Part shown: piece after piece, positions 27,301-42,300 of the stretch
Numbering within the stretch: position 1 is the first letter of the stretch
How the letters are laid out: the number at the start of each line of letters is the position of its first letter
Source: Sipunculus nudus
Lineage: Eukaryota > Annelida > Sipuncula > Golfingiida > Sipunculidae
Direction: 5' to 3'
Assembly: GCA_026874595.1 (NCBI GenBank)
Contig: CM049316.1
Location: 61,517,676 to 61,581,675 of the forward strand
DNA: 64,000 nucleotides
The notes under the pieces: model-generated
What the model saw: the letters and a program-made list of their open reading frames with translations, nothing else
What the model was told of the DNA's origin: nothing
Database searches by the model: none
Made by a program: the position numbers and the translations under genes

Positions 27301-30300
27301 TAACAATGGGTTTTTAATGGAAAAATGAAGTTTTTCATTAATATCTCGAAGGTATTAAGTCCTAGTGACCAAATTCTTGGCATGGTAGGGAATTTTGGAG
27401 ACATCTATGTATGCCAAATTTTAGGAACTGAGAGCTTAAGCTGGGGAGCTGAGCTCTTGCAAACTGCATAACACTAGCTTGATGTAAACAATATGTTACA
27501 TGGTGCTTGAAAACTTATTAAAATCTACAGTTTTTGATCAACTGGTTTCAAATGTTTGGTGTTAACAGTTGAAATGCTAACAAAAACATGCTGTGAAAAT
27601 TAAATCCACAGTACTTACAGGAAAAAAACGTGCCATGGTCAAAGTTGGGCTAAATTTAAGGTACCAATTTTTTATTTTTATTAATATTTTAGAAAATTTA
27701 AAAGATTTTCATCTAATTTTGGGTATACAATTTAATTTTGATTAATTAAAGTTATATTACTGGAAAAAAGGTCGATAGCTTTAACATTTCTTGTGTTAAG
27801 TGATCAAATATCTTTCCTGATTTTTTACAAAATGCATTATGTTTGGGCCCATAACTTTTTTAAATTAAATAATACAGACATAATTTCTGGCAGGTACATA
27901 GGAACTATATAGAGGAATATTTATGGTAAATATGAGGAAAAACAGATGACTGGTTTTGATATTAGGCAGTTCTGAAGTGTGAAAATAGGTTTTTAATAAA
28001 AAATTGAGGTTTTTCCTTAATTTCTCAAAGGAACGAAGTTGCAAAGACCCAGTTTTCGGCTTGGTAGGAGATCTTGGGGACATCTAACATTATACCGAAT
28101 TTTGGATTCCTAGGTCTTACGGTTTCAAAACGTGCCACATCTACGGACGGACGGACGGACGGACAGATGGACGGACGACGGACAATGGACCACGACTATA
28201 GCTCAGATGACTTATAGTCAGCTGAGCTAAAAAGGAGACGGTGAATGTACAATGTATACCAATGAGGATTAAGGAGTGACAAATTCAAGATTTTCTAGAT
28301 AAGAAGGGATTCAAGGATAGCTAAGAACACAAACATAACTAAGTAAACAGATTATGTCTGTTCTGCATATGACCACATATTTGTTATGTATGCAACTATT
28401 AGTTGAGTTTTGCAGCAAAGATAATGAAACCAAATTTTTTTGCCTTCAAATAAATTTTCTAATCATCCAATTACATGGAAAGTATGTGTATGAAAGAGCA
28501 CTAGAATATGAAAAGGACAAAGTTTAAATTTGCAGCATTAGCACACATTTGCCACTGTGATAAGATTTCAAGTTATATTATCATTTGAAAGTAAAAAGTG
28601 TCACAGATAATGCTCAGGTTTTAATATTATCTTATAAATGGTAGAGTACAGGGTGCACTTTACATTATATATCTGACAATCAGTTGATACACTGAGAACC
28701 TACAGCTGATTCATGAAGATAATTTCCTAATTTAAGCTGAGGACATTAAAAGAGGAACTACTGTAACATATATGATACAAGTGATAAAAAACATCTTTCA
28801 CTGGATAAATCTTCAACTTCAAGCTCAGAATGATAATATAAGTATTTTTAAAATCCTTATCACAAAAGTTGAAAAGAAAGCCTATAGATCCTTTAATCTG
28901 AGACAACTGTGAACAAATAAGGAGCACATGGCAGATATCACTGATACAATCATACAAAAGCATCACATGCTGAAGACTTGAGCAATGAGTGAGCTAAGTT
29001 GCATCATTTCTTAGCTATGATGAGCCAGCTATCCTGTGCTTCAAGTACAGTAATGTACAGCCATGACTAACTACTGCATGCAGCAGCACATACATCTCCC
29101 TTGTTACAGCACAAATAGCACAAATGATAAGTGTGGCTGCCAAATACTATGTACCTGTATGTTTTTGGTACAGCCTTCTGCTAAGCTACAGTCTATTTGA
29201 TTGATTCACTTATGCCAGTTGGCCTTAATATATATTCTCTCTGTTCTGGCACTCTAGATCATAAATCAAATCACTCATATTATATCATATCAGAGTTGCT
29301 GTCAGAAATATCTTGCATATTCACCATGGCAGGAATGCTCTGAACTAATCTTTAGTGACTTGCACCACAATGTCAAAATCAAGTAACCAGAAACAGGTTT
29401 CATCAGTTTTACTGGGCATTAACTAGTCCTCCACTTAAACTTTGCTACTTTAGCTGCAGGTATAAAATAAAGATATATGGCCAGATGTCTTAGGCACAGA
29501 CTTTCTGTAAGATAAACATCTAAATGACTGTTCACCAGTCTCCTATATCAATTAGGTTTAGGTATATGCATACTATAACACAGTCATCAAAAAATTTCTG
29601 TACAATGCAGGTTTTTAAGTAAACAGAATAGCCACATTTGGATCCGTTTGATATACTGAAAATACACTAATTCACACACCTATTACAAATATGTATGTAA
29701 TATCCTTGTTTGCATGTGTATGTACTTATAAATTGCTCTGTCCTATCTAGGATATATTCATTAGGTTCCTAAATAAATCCCTCTTTAACAATACAATATT
29801 ACAGCTGATGCTACAGAACTGGCATCATGTATTTTCCATTACAAAGTAAAACCTTGCCAACAACCACTTAACATTAACGATCATCCAAAAAAAAGACAAC
29901 TTGGTTACTGTCCCAATTCTGTTTTTGCTCTTTATATAAGACCTCGTTTAGAAGACCACCTCGAATATGCGTATGCTTTATCGAGGTCCCATTAGTGGTC
30001 ATAATTTCTAGGTTTTACTGGATTAACAGGGCCTTCAGGAATGCACGGGGTTAAGTGTCTTGTGATGTGCATAATCTGATCTGGATACTCAGTTCTGGGG
30101 GTCCAAGTGTCCCCATCCTTGAATATTCTGGGTGATGGACTGTGAGGTTCAGAGTTGGCTCTTGTAGTTGTCAGGGACCACTGTCCACAACCTCAAAACC
30201 GAGTCAATTGTGCAAACTGACACTATGGTGACAACTGACCATTAGATCTCACTCTAATCAAATAATCAGATAATGATGCAATTTCAAACAAACCTTCAGA

Positions 30301-33300
30301 TTTTGACACAGATCACTCCTCAATTATGACAAGCAATATTCCCATGTCAAGTCCTAAAATTTTGACCTGAGCATCACTTTTTCTTCCTACTGAAAGCCCT
30401 GATTGAATATTTATATAAAGTACCTTTACCAATGACCTTGCAAGTTACTGACGCCCACTTGTTTCCAATCAAAATCCCACACTCAGGCCATATAACTACT
30501 TAATTTATATTTATATTCCTTGTAATATCTGGAAAAACCTCTACAAGAAAGAACATGTGCACCTGTTCAGATACAGTTATGCTCACAATTTACACATAAA
30601 GACATTCTATAAATAGCTCTCTTGTTAACTAAAGAAAATATTCATGTTAAAAAAGTCCAAAAGCCTTCTTGTTTGTGAAGACATATGGAGAGCATTACTC
30701 GGGTTTTGTTATGTTTGGCTTATACAGAACACACCCACTTGGTTGTGTCCCTGGATGCCGCTATAATAGTGAAAGACTTAAGCTGTCACCATTCTTATGA
30801 TCCATCCATATTGTTCAGTTTGATTCATCTACTGTTACTACTGTTGAAAGGTTGTGCTCTTCTTAAGTATAGAAGTCAATGGTCTGGCCCATGAATGCTT
30901 CAGAAAGATCAGCTACCAACGGTGAAAAAAACAGACATCCCTTCTATCTATGACCTCCAAAAGGGCAATTGAAGATATCTCCGTGATGCACAAAAGAAGG
31001 AAATAAGGTTTTTCCTCTTTCCCTAAGAGAGTAACTTAAACAGATTTTTTTGTTGCACTCAACTTTTTCAATACCCTGGAACCTAATCAATAGTACTGAT
31101 TTTTTTTTTATTTATTAAATGTCAGTCCCCTATAGATAAAATGACAAACACTTTCTGCCATGGATATTGATTGTCTGGCTTAATATGGATTCCTATTATT
31201 CAGTTAACACTTAGGCCATCTGTGGTCCTGGTCAAGATTTGAGCTTGCAAGAAAACAATCTCCCAGGTAAAGTTGAAAACAGATGTAATGTCTTTCATGA
31301 GACTGAATAGGATTTAATACATCCCTGTTTTCAATATATATACTTTAGCAGACTAATCACAAGACCTTTAAACTTTTAAGATTTTTTTTTTTTATTAATA
31401 ACACTTTACCATGCTTTAGTTGAGAGTATAATGGAATACGACATGAATACCACTTACTGCGCTTCACATTATACCACACCTTGTTATAAATCACTATGAA
31501 CCATCTTGTTATACATACAGTTACAGCATATTATAACAAAATACTTATTAAATTAAGTCCAAGAAGTGTGTCAGAAGAAGAACTTATAGCAGTCCTGGCC
31601 AGTCTCTTGTATGGTGACATGTACTTGTCCTGTTACTATGTTGGTGACATGCTCTCAACATGAAATGTTTTACACACTTAACATGTACTGATAAAAGTAA
31701 GGCTGACCATTAGTCATATCCAAGATGAACAACAGGGGGCCTGTTTTGTAGTGCTATAGGTTTACTTTTTTGACCAACGCATAAGGATGAAATTCACCAT
31801 CTGATGATAAATCCTGCTACAATTTGAAGATCAGGGCATTGTCATCTCCAGAGCATTTCTATAGTTTTCACTTGAAAGATAATGGTCTAACGGCCACCAA
31901 ACTTTTTTTACAGATAAAGTCCCACCCTGACAAGATGTCCTCAGTGCAATGTCATATTACCGTGCTCTCCTGTGCCTGTATCAAACCTGGACTATCAAAC
32001 CTTGACTTGCAAAAGTGTTGAAACCACTTTAGGGGGCTGCCATTTTGCCTTCAGGCTAAAATGTGGATGTCAAAAGTTGCATGTTGGAATTAGGGTTTTA
32101 CTGATGGTAATATATCATTCACTGATTCTTTTTGTAGCTTATAGTCAAATAAAGTCACTGGTATGGTTCCTTGAAACAGATGATCACAAGTCACAATATT
32201 AGTCATAGTGTGTTATTTTAAGCCTTTTGAACAAACAGCTTCTGGAATAATCAACAAGGCATACCAGTTATTCATGAAGTACAGGGAACGTTGGGAGGTC
32301 CAGCGGCCACTTTCACAAGCGAATGTTCTGGTGAGATTTGAACAGGGTCAGAGTGATTCTCAGAGTTTCTAAACAAAAACCACCAAGTATGTACAGAGGA
32401 ACCCCCAGTTATGACCACCTTTGGGACTGACCAAAGTGGTCATAAATTGGGGGTGGTCATATCTGTGAGATTCTAAGTTACCAGGATCATATATTTGGGG
32501 CCAATAAAAGTGGTTGTAATTATGGGGTGGCTGCAGTTGTGGGATGGTCACAAGGCTGTACAACACTTACAAAGATATCAGCTGAGCTATTGACTCCAAC
32601 CTGATCTAAACTGTAACTTGGTCCTTGCCCACTAGCCTGTGTAAAACAGCAGACTGAGTCTACTAAATTTAGAAATTAACAGCCACAGAAACTGATGCTA
32701 GATAAACAACATAGGATATTGTCATGAGATGCCAGTTTGGACAAGCAAAACACACCCCCATGCAATCTGATCCATTTTCAGCAAAACTATGTGTCAAGTC
32801 TGACGCTGAAAAATAAGCCGATGAAAAGGTTAAACCACACTGAATGTAATGACTACACTCAAGTTGGCACATTTATGTGGGTGGCTGGGAAATGAGGTTT
32901 CCTCACCTTATATGATGTAAGGCAGTAGTCAGACATCAGTTTGTTTCTTAAATAACATGAATATTTATAGTTTTAAGAATCATTTTTCCAGAGTATATAG
33001 ATAATCTATTTACTCTTTTAATTTAACAGTAGGGTAGGAATGGATTAATTTTGCTTTATGTTCCTAAGGCAGACTCAATGGATCACTTAACTTTCTCTTC
33101 ACCATTACCCCCCCCCCAAAAAAAAATAAAGTTATGAAACTGAAATCCCCCCCCCCTAAAAAAAATATTGCGAAACTGACACTAAGAATCCCCTCATATG
33201 GCTAACATTTCTAGATGACTGAAAGTGATAATGATAATGAAAGTGATCTATTTCTGACCCATGTCTGGAGTATCTAATTCATGGAATATATTTAAAAGTA

Positions 33301-36300
33301 TATTTAATCATATTACACATGTATTTTACAGACAAAGGAATTTAAGGATATTAATTTGATACAGACCTATGCACCTGCCCCCTTTCTCACCACCATTCGG
33401 AGGATGACATCCTCTTGGTAGGAGTGCTTCTGAACAGCACCGAACCAAAAAATGACATGGACACTCAGGACCTGTAAACACCCGAGTCTCCCCTAGAGAC
33501 TGTTCACAAGCTGTCATTACTTGGTTAATCAGTGGCTGGCAGCCCCACCTCACCTTCTTAACCAGGGACTAATCAGGAAATATGAAAACCAGACGTTAAT
33601 TACAGCCCGCAGACCAAGTGTTTACTGCTTCCATGATTGGGTTACTTGTGGCGGTGCCAGAAATATGGCCCCTCCTTACAGGTTCATTAGGGTTCTGTTG
33701 TTTCTGTGTAAAAAGTTGGGAACTTGTTCCTGTGTGCCTTCGTTTTCCAACCTTGTTTGTGGATTTGAGTTATGGTTTGTACTGTGTAGGGAAAACATCT
33801 CTGTATGTTTAAAACTGGTCAACCAAATTTTACTCATCAAGCTTGCCAAGTCTCTCTGCAGGCCAGGTGGAATTTTTAAAGTAAACTACTCATAGAGAGC
33901 ACATACCTTCATTAATGCAACATTTGTTTCTCGATCACCACTTAAATTGAACATTATCTTCTTCTCCAGAACTCTGCCTAACAGCCTTAATACTCATTAA
34001 TAGTACAGAATTCTTCCATCAGATATCAGCACCTAAGGCAGGTGTTTTAAAGAGACAGATGCAGTCTTTCTATTCTGTTGTTATTTCTGTATCCACTACT
34101 TAATCTGCATTAACCACAGATTTTATTAAATAACAATGGCCTCAAGGCCTTCATTTCTACAAATTTTCAGTGATATTTGACAGTATTTTTTTCAGATACC
34201 TTGTGTACGGACACAGAAACAGAAAACCTGGTGGACAGTGAGACATGGGTGAAACTGACTTTTTAGTTATCTTGTACTGGCACAAAACAGCAGGCAGGAC
34301 TCATAAAGAGATAACATAGGACAGTTAGACATGTGTGGACCCTAAACATCATCTTTATTCTAAGTTGATTGTTAATCTGGAGAGTTCTTAAAATCATCTC
34401 TCACTGGACACTATCTTATATGACATGTTCAAGTAGGCTGTGAGTGACAACTTCCTATTTACCTGTACTACACAGATGTACAAGAAAACCCATTCCTGTT
34501 ATCCATCCTACAAGGCAGTACAGCCCTAAATATTGCCCTAAATGTTGAGAGTTCCCAGCCAGGTGAATACATAATTATAATAAACCTACACAGTGAACCC
34601 TGTTTAATAAGACCACCTGCAGGACTGGCCAAAAGCGGTCTTAATTTACAGGTGGTCATATTAGACAGGTCAGTTATAACCAATGTGAATGCGTTTAGAC
34701 CACTCAAGGGTGGTCTTAATAGACAGTTAGTGTTGGGAGTGGCTTCCTTGATCATTTAATTGATCTTTAACAAAATATCAACAACAGATGATTGATTATT
34801 AGTCGCTTTTGAGAGGTGTTGGGAATAAGTTTTAATTTCATGGTCAATCGTAAGACTCAGTAAAATGTGGTTGACCACAAAGTGGGAGCATGAAATATTT
34901 GATCAGATATAGACCTGTACATCCTCTTAACTGATATACAGGCCTACATATATGCAAATATATCTAATAACTCTATAGCCTTCACATGTTTATACTAAAG
35001 TGTGAATCTATGAGTAAACACAGGATTGTTTTAAAGTTTATATAAATTTTATGAAAGCATACCTCCAGTCATCACAGAGCCTTACTTTTGTGAAAAACAC
35101 TGTAATCAATAATGAACTAGAATATCAGCAGAAGCTGACAAAAGCCCTCAGCCAAAAGAACAGTGTTTAGAGGTGGTAACAGTAACAAGTACTAAATATC
35201 TGTTCTCACTTGTAAGTTTTATTCTATTATAAGCTCTGTGACCTTGAAAAGTAGGTCAAGGTCACCCATCTTCGAACATGAACGAGATTTTTGTCGATAT
35301 ACATCTTCACCAAAGAAATAAAATTCCTATTGTGAATCCTTTTAGAGATATCCTGCTCACAAGACCAAAGTTGAAAAATCCAAGAAAAATTCAATAAAAA
35401 ATCAGAAATTGCAGGTGGCGCCCCCAAACTTGTGCAGCAGTTACAGACCATCAGTCCCTATGATCATAGTAAGTATTGTGAAAATCCATCCCATGGTTCC
35501 TGAGAAATAAGCTTCAAAATTTTTTTTCTATAATCAGCTCTAAAACGTAGAAAAAAAGGTCAAGGTCACCCATCTTCGAACTTGACCGAGATTTTGTCAA
35601 TATACATCTTCACCGAAAAAATAAAATTCTCACGGTGAATCCTTTTCGAGATATCCCGCTCACAAGCCCAAAGTTGAAAAATCCGATAAAAATTCATTAA
35701 AAATCAGAAATTGTAGGTGGCGCCACCAAACTTGTATAGCAGGTACAGACTATCAGTCCCAATAATCATAGTAAGTTTTGTGAAAATCCACCAAATGGTT
35801 CCTGAGTAATAAGCATCTAAGTGTTTTTCTATAATCAGCTCTAAAATGTAGAAAAATAGGTCAAGGTCACCCATCTTCGAACTTGACCGAGATTTTGTCG
35901 ATATACATCTTTACCGAGGAAATAAAATTCTGACGGTGAATCCTTTTCAAGATATCCAGCTCACAAGGTTAAATTTAACGGACGCCGGACGGACGGACGG
36001 ACGGCTTGGGTGACAACAATAGCCCATCAGCCTAAGGGCTAAAAAGCAAGACTAATATATATATAAGTGTGTGTAAGATTATAAAAAGTTGTCCCAACTA
36101 TGATTACTCTCCTATGTGAGTCATCCCCCCCCCCCTTGAAGATAAATTGATGCCACTGAAGCCAATGACCTGATAAGAGAGGGATTAATTATTTATTGCA
36201 ATTAAATCAAAGCTTACATGATATACAACATGAAACATTCAGCTGATGTCCTGCTATTACAGCATACTGGCATTGTTTTATGCAATTATTGCCCCACTGG

Positions 36301-39300
36301 CACAAGTACTGTCATGAAACAACTGTACACAGCTGACTTGTTTGATGTCCCTTATCAATTAAGTACTGTATAGTACTTTTCCCTGGTCATGGTTTTAAGT
36401 ACATTTTTAAGCTGAAATTAGTTAAAAACCCATGTTTTTTCTCCATGGGATCTGATTAATTTGAAGAAAGGTCCATATTTCAACATAACTGTAATATCAC
36501 TTGTCAATTATTTATGGCCACTATATACATGACACGAGCTACATAAAGTGATTAAGTAAATCATCCTGCTGGCTGTAAAGTGAACTACCATAAAAACTGC
36601 ATAAAATATCAACTTAAATTTATAATGTTTCCAACCAAAATAATATTTTAAATGAATAAATATTTATATTCAAAGGAAATGAAACCTTCTTTTCACACAA
36701 GGCTCAAGGCTTTTTCACAAAGGAAAAATTTATTTAAATGAAAAATGGATATTTCACTTGTTTTCTTCTATGAAGATATAAAATAGCTCAAGTTCGCATA
36801 GAAAGGAAAGTAAACTATTGAAATCATTTTCATGATAATTTGCATGGCAATGACAATAAATAATATTTCATTAATCTTTTCACATTTTCTTATCTGTATA
36901 GCCTATATATAAACTATATATAAAAATTTAAACTAATATATTAATAAATGTTAATATATATTCACAGCACTCACTTAGCCACAGTATAACACTACACCAT
37001 CTTGTATAACAATGTGGACGATTTTTACGCATAAATAATATGATGTAGGCCACCTGGGATTATTCGTTATAACCCAGCTGTGGTCTGGGTCCTGGAATCA
37101 GATCAGGAAAAACAGATTGCGCTTCATGGCTCACCTCCTGTGTTTCTTTAATGTGTTGTCCTGCTGTGCAAATAATAAGGAGGAACAGAAGCATTTTCCG
37201 GATGGCATCTCACTCAGATAGAAAGAACAGGTTAAATCTGCCTGGACAAAGGGCAGGCCTGGAGATGCTTTCCTGTACAAACATACAGACAGAATGGTCC
37301 ACACAAAGGGAGTCCAACCACTGAAGTATCCAGCTGTCTACATAGACCTCAGGCACAAAAGTTTAATCTTACAACAAAAACTGTAATCATATGACGAAAA
37401 TGGATCTGGGCATCCTATATGTGGATATGGGTTAAAATGTCTATCACTTTAGTTAAAGCAAACCCAATTCGTGCTTATTATGTCTATGCTACAGATATAA
37501 TAGAGAAAGAGTACGGATACTTTCAATTTAGTGCTTGCTATAAACCCACCGGTGATCATATGATATTACTATATAATCCATACTAAATATATCCTTAAGT
37601 GTATTTATATAGGGCCTTATAGGTTGATTATTAACTACAGCACTAAACAACAAATATACATGGCTGCCTCAATTTTACCAAGTGTTTTCATTATTACTTT
37701 CTAAAGTAAAAATTTAAGAAATCTTTCTGTCATTTAAACTTTCATAAAATATTACTCATCAATACTAGTGGTATACCCATAATTTAACATGTGATCTGTG
37801 ACATCCAAGTTTTAATGTGTACTAAAATGGCAGCCCCATGAGAGGTTCTGAGAAACTGGGAGACACAAACCTGGCATAAGAATGCAACACAAAAGTACTC
37901 TGTGAACAGTGTTTGGGGCAAGAATATCTGTTGGGAGAATTTTGGTAAGGTGACATGTATCTATAGGCAAATGTTTAGAGTGAAATTATGCTTTATTTGG
38001 ACCACACCCAAATCCTCAAATTATAGTGGGATAATTATGTAAGCATTTGTTGCATTGATCAGGTACATCTTGCTTTTGTTTGCCTTTTATATCATGGCCA
38101 TACCTCTGATTCACTTTAACCATCCTGCATAGTTAATTATTTACTATCTGACTGAAAATAACAGATGACACTAACTGACTGTATATTATTTATATTAACA
38201 TGATGTAACAATCCTTCAGGCCATAACTTTCATCATAACATTAGTGTTACTGGTACCTTGACAAATAATTTTCATAAATACACCCCATCTTAATGATACT
38301 TTTGAATTTTTTTTATTTTTCAATATATATTAATATATAATATATACATATTTTTAAGGTGTAGGTTCTTTATATGAGTGTTCTCAAAAATAAAATAAAA
38401 CAAAACAAAATAAAATGAAATATCAGATAATAGAAAGAAACAAAACAATATTAAAAAGCTATCCATGTAGACTAAAGAACACTTGTGATAATAAATTAAC
38501 TCAATAAACATTCAAATTTGATCTTAAATTTACAATACAAAAGCTTAAATGGTATTTATATGTACGAGTAACAGATATTCCAGGCACCTCTAATTCCTTG
38601 GAAGAAATCTTCCGTCTCTGAGATTCCAAGGATTTACAAGCTTGAGTAAATAATACAGCACTAAACATATTCACTCAGTCATGTTCTGTACACATAACAT
38701 ACCCTGAAGTAAGTACTGTGTAGACATCTCAAGTACATAGAGAGGGATTATGTTAAATGTTACACTTATTTCAATAATAATGCGAGCTAGAAGTCTGGTT
38801 GGTGACACAAACCTTAATCTGTCCTTGAACACAAACAAAATATAACTCTAAGGGCAAAAAAAGGTATGACTCTCAGGGACTTTTTCAGAAACCAGTGTGA
38901 GCGGGTGGTATTTTATTATTTTACCTTTTTTTGTATGTTTTGTTAGAAATGACAAATGATCAGGAAAAAGCATGAAAATAACAGATTTTTTTTGCTAAAC
39001 AAGTTAAAGCACTACATAACAAAGAAAATCTTATCAAAATTGTATTATTTTATCTTCTTGAAAGATGAAAATAAAAATTTAATTGTTTGATGCGGGGGTT
39101 TAAAACTGACGTAGGCTGTGTCTGAGAACCATACCTTTCATTTTTTTTCGGCCTAATTGAAATTGATTATTTTTTAAATTAAAATGAACAGAGAAACCAG
39201 TCAAACATCACATCTTAATTGTAAATATTTTGTCTATTTACAATCTGGATGGTGACAAGACTACCATTTGTACTTGAGCATAAACAGAACTATAACTAGC

Positions 39301-42300
39301 TAGGTCTGTGTGTGAATCACTCACTGCTGAAATGAATTTAACCAGTTAAGAGAGAGACAGGCCAAATACCATACTTGATGTTAAAGATTTTGTCAACTTA
39401 ATAGGCAAACCTATGATAAAAAAAGCCATATATTTGATATACTGGCCACATAACAAAATGGAGGTTTTGTGTGAATAATATTTGTGATTTAAGTTAAATA
39501 CAAAACAAATTTTACCTGCTTCAAAATGGTTATTTTAGATAATATGCCTGTGCCATTATGAATTCATCCTATTCCAATATGATATAATATTACCTAAATC
39601 ATCATGAATTAATCCTAGTCCAATAATATATAATTTCATACAGAGAACTAGTTATTTTATGCAGTATGTGGTTTGTATAAATTTATTTATAAATAGAGCT
39701 TGCATACATACCAGTATTTTCACTGTCATTTGATATATGTCATTGATATCCAGGTTAAATCCAGCTATGAAATCAGTACATGATCCGGGCACTTTAACGG
39801 TACAAAAACCACACCTTCAGTATAAAACTATACACAGTTGGGGTCTACCGTAACAACGTGCCAACATGGAGTCTCAGTTACACGGGTATATTTTCACAAA
39901 CAAAAGACAGTACTCCCCCGGTCGTTTTATCAACAGAGCGCTCATGCCTGATACACAAGGTCCCCAGGAAACACGACTCACCTCACAGCCCTCAAAAGGA
40001 GACACCTATACACAGGTAACTGAACTATAGCCCAGCCTACACTGAATGTGAACAAAACAACCCCATGTGGTCGATAATATTTACACTATTTGCTTCATGT
40101 ATGCTGGCATAAATAGTTCTTTTGATGAGCAATTTGAACTTACCCTGACTGATATATATGAATTTCTCTATAGACACATAGCTAACTGAACATAATCAAA
40201 GAGAACATAGTAAAAGCATTTATAAACACTTGCTGTAGATATTAAACACATTGTTAGCTTCATTTATGCCCATTTAATCATATGAATAATTATTCAAATT
40301 ACAATAAGACTTTGCCCTAGGACAGTCCATATACTAAATATGGTGACAGCTGTATTTAAAATACACTTGTTCATAAGCAAATTTCAAGGACCCTCATGGA
40401 GTACGGTTTCATTTTGCAAGGTTCTGATTTATATAGAGCTTTTAATGTGTCTATTCATTTTTCACTGCTTGAGGAGGTGGTGAACAAACTCAAAACATTT
40501 CAGCTGTTTTCTGAACTCCGTTTTTTTTTTGAGATCTCAAGGATAAACAAGCACAGGTCAAAGAGTTCTGATCACTCATCTGGTCATGACCTTAAAGTGG
40601 TTAAAGAAAATCAAAGATCAGAAAAAGGTACCAGCTAGAAGCTTCATTTGATAAATGCACCATATTTTAACTGACATGTGTGAAGAATCGGGTGAAACAG
40701 GAAGAGTAGATTTCTGCAAAAAGAAGTACTTTTCAAAGACTTCAAAGGAAAATTTTATTTCAAGGACTGTCAAGGCCTTAAAATTGTGTTTTAATTTCAA
40801 GTACTTTCAAAATTTTAAATGACCTGGACATACAAGAATTTACTATAATGGTATTCCCTATAGTCCATACCTCTGCCAAACTGGATCTGCCCCTTTATCT
40901 AGATCTGCATACACACTAAATTCTGGATGTCACATGTAAATTTATTGGGGTACATCAGGGTGAAAGACAAAATCAGAACAGTTACACTGCCTGCTCATAT
41001 GCAGCATTGACTTTTTGAAAATAACACAAACTGTCAGTCGACAGAAGATTGTAAAAACAATCTGGGTTAAGGTTGGTGAAGTATGCGATGCCTGATAAAC
41101 CACAGAATAATGCATTTCATCCAAATGTATGCCAAAGTAATTTACTGGTACTGAGAAAAAACATGGACAGACAAACAATAGACAAGTGTTGAAGATAAAT
41201 TATGCTAGAACAACCGTTTTCAGTTGACCTAAAAAGCAATGATCCAGAAAGATGATTTAATTGAAGAATATAGATATAACATATGTAATGTGACAGTATA
41301 TAACTTTGAAATGTGGTTCCTAAGGTAATGTTATATTCAATTAAATACGTAACCACTGAATTATGAGGCTTCTTAGTACGTGTAACTTGGAAGGTACCAA
41401 TCATCCACAAATTAATTTAATAAAAATACCCAATACTAAACATTGGAAAATGTGTGAATTTGTGGCGAAATTAAATAATGCAAGTTCATATCTGCTGGAT
41501 ACAGACTTGCATTTTTAAGTCATTATATATGATGAAGAACTGACTGCAAAAGTTCTGATGATCAATTAATAGTTCATTTAATATCCTAAGTCTGCATAAT
41601 CATAGGAACTGTAGCTACTGGCCATTTCTGCAAGGGACAAGATTCCATGGCATCAAAAGTACTTGTGATTTAGCCACAAAGAAAATTATTTTCAGGTATG
41701 AAAGTTAAAATACTGTACTCACAAGAGAGGCCCTGAGAGCTTAAACAGGTTATAATACAACAGATCCCGCTCATAGCCACAGGTATAGAAAAGTTAATGT
41801 TCTTTGAACTGTTTTATCCTCTATATACACAGGAAATCAGACCTATACTGTGTCCACTGGACCAGAGCGAAAGTGATTCTAGTGATTGTATGGATATACA
41901 CGTAAAAACCCAATTATACAGAGCTACATATAATGTCTGCACCGAAGCAACTCTTAATTTTTATACTCCGCCCTTCTTTACCTTGTGTGGCAGGTCAAAT
42001 AAAAAATTATTCTAGTCACACCATGGTGTGACATTAAGTGCAAATGTCAGGAAATTATAATTTTACACAAGCTACCTGCATCTGGATGGAGTCAAACAAT
42101 ATAACAGTCCTGTGCAAAGGTCATTTATATCACAGACTCCTAAAGGTCATGTTAGCTATCCATGCCTGCAGAGTCAAATGTCAAACACAAACATTAATAT
42201 TACAAAGCTTCACATTAAAATCAATATTATGTTTTTTTTTATATTATCTGTCAAAAACAATGTTGAAATAATGAAAAAGTGAAAAAATTTGACCCCTTAC

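Larger units (their letters stand above)
28230..35224. other. 25-kb intron (exon 8/7), middle part
   Basis: Mostly unique AT-rich DNA with family D and E repeats, and a pair of C-run/A-run segments (33108-33168) that form a ~45-bp duplication. No exon or nested gene is supported. Confidence 0.55.
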
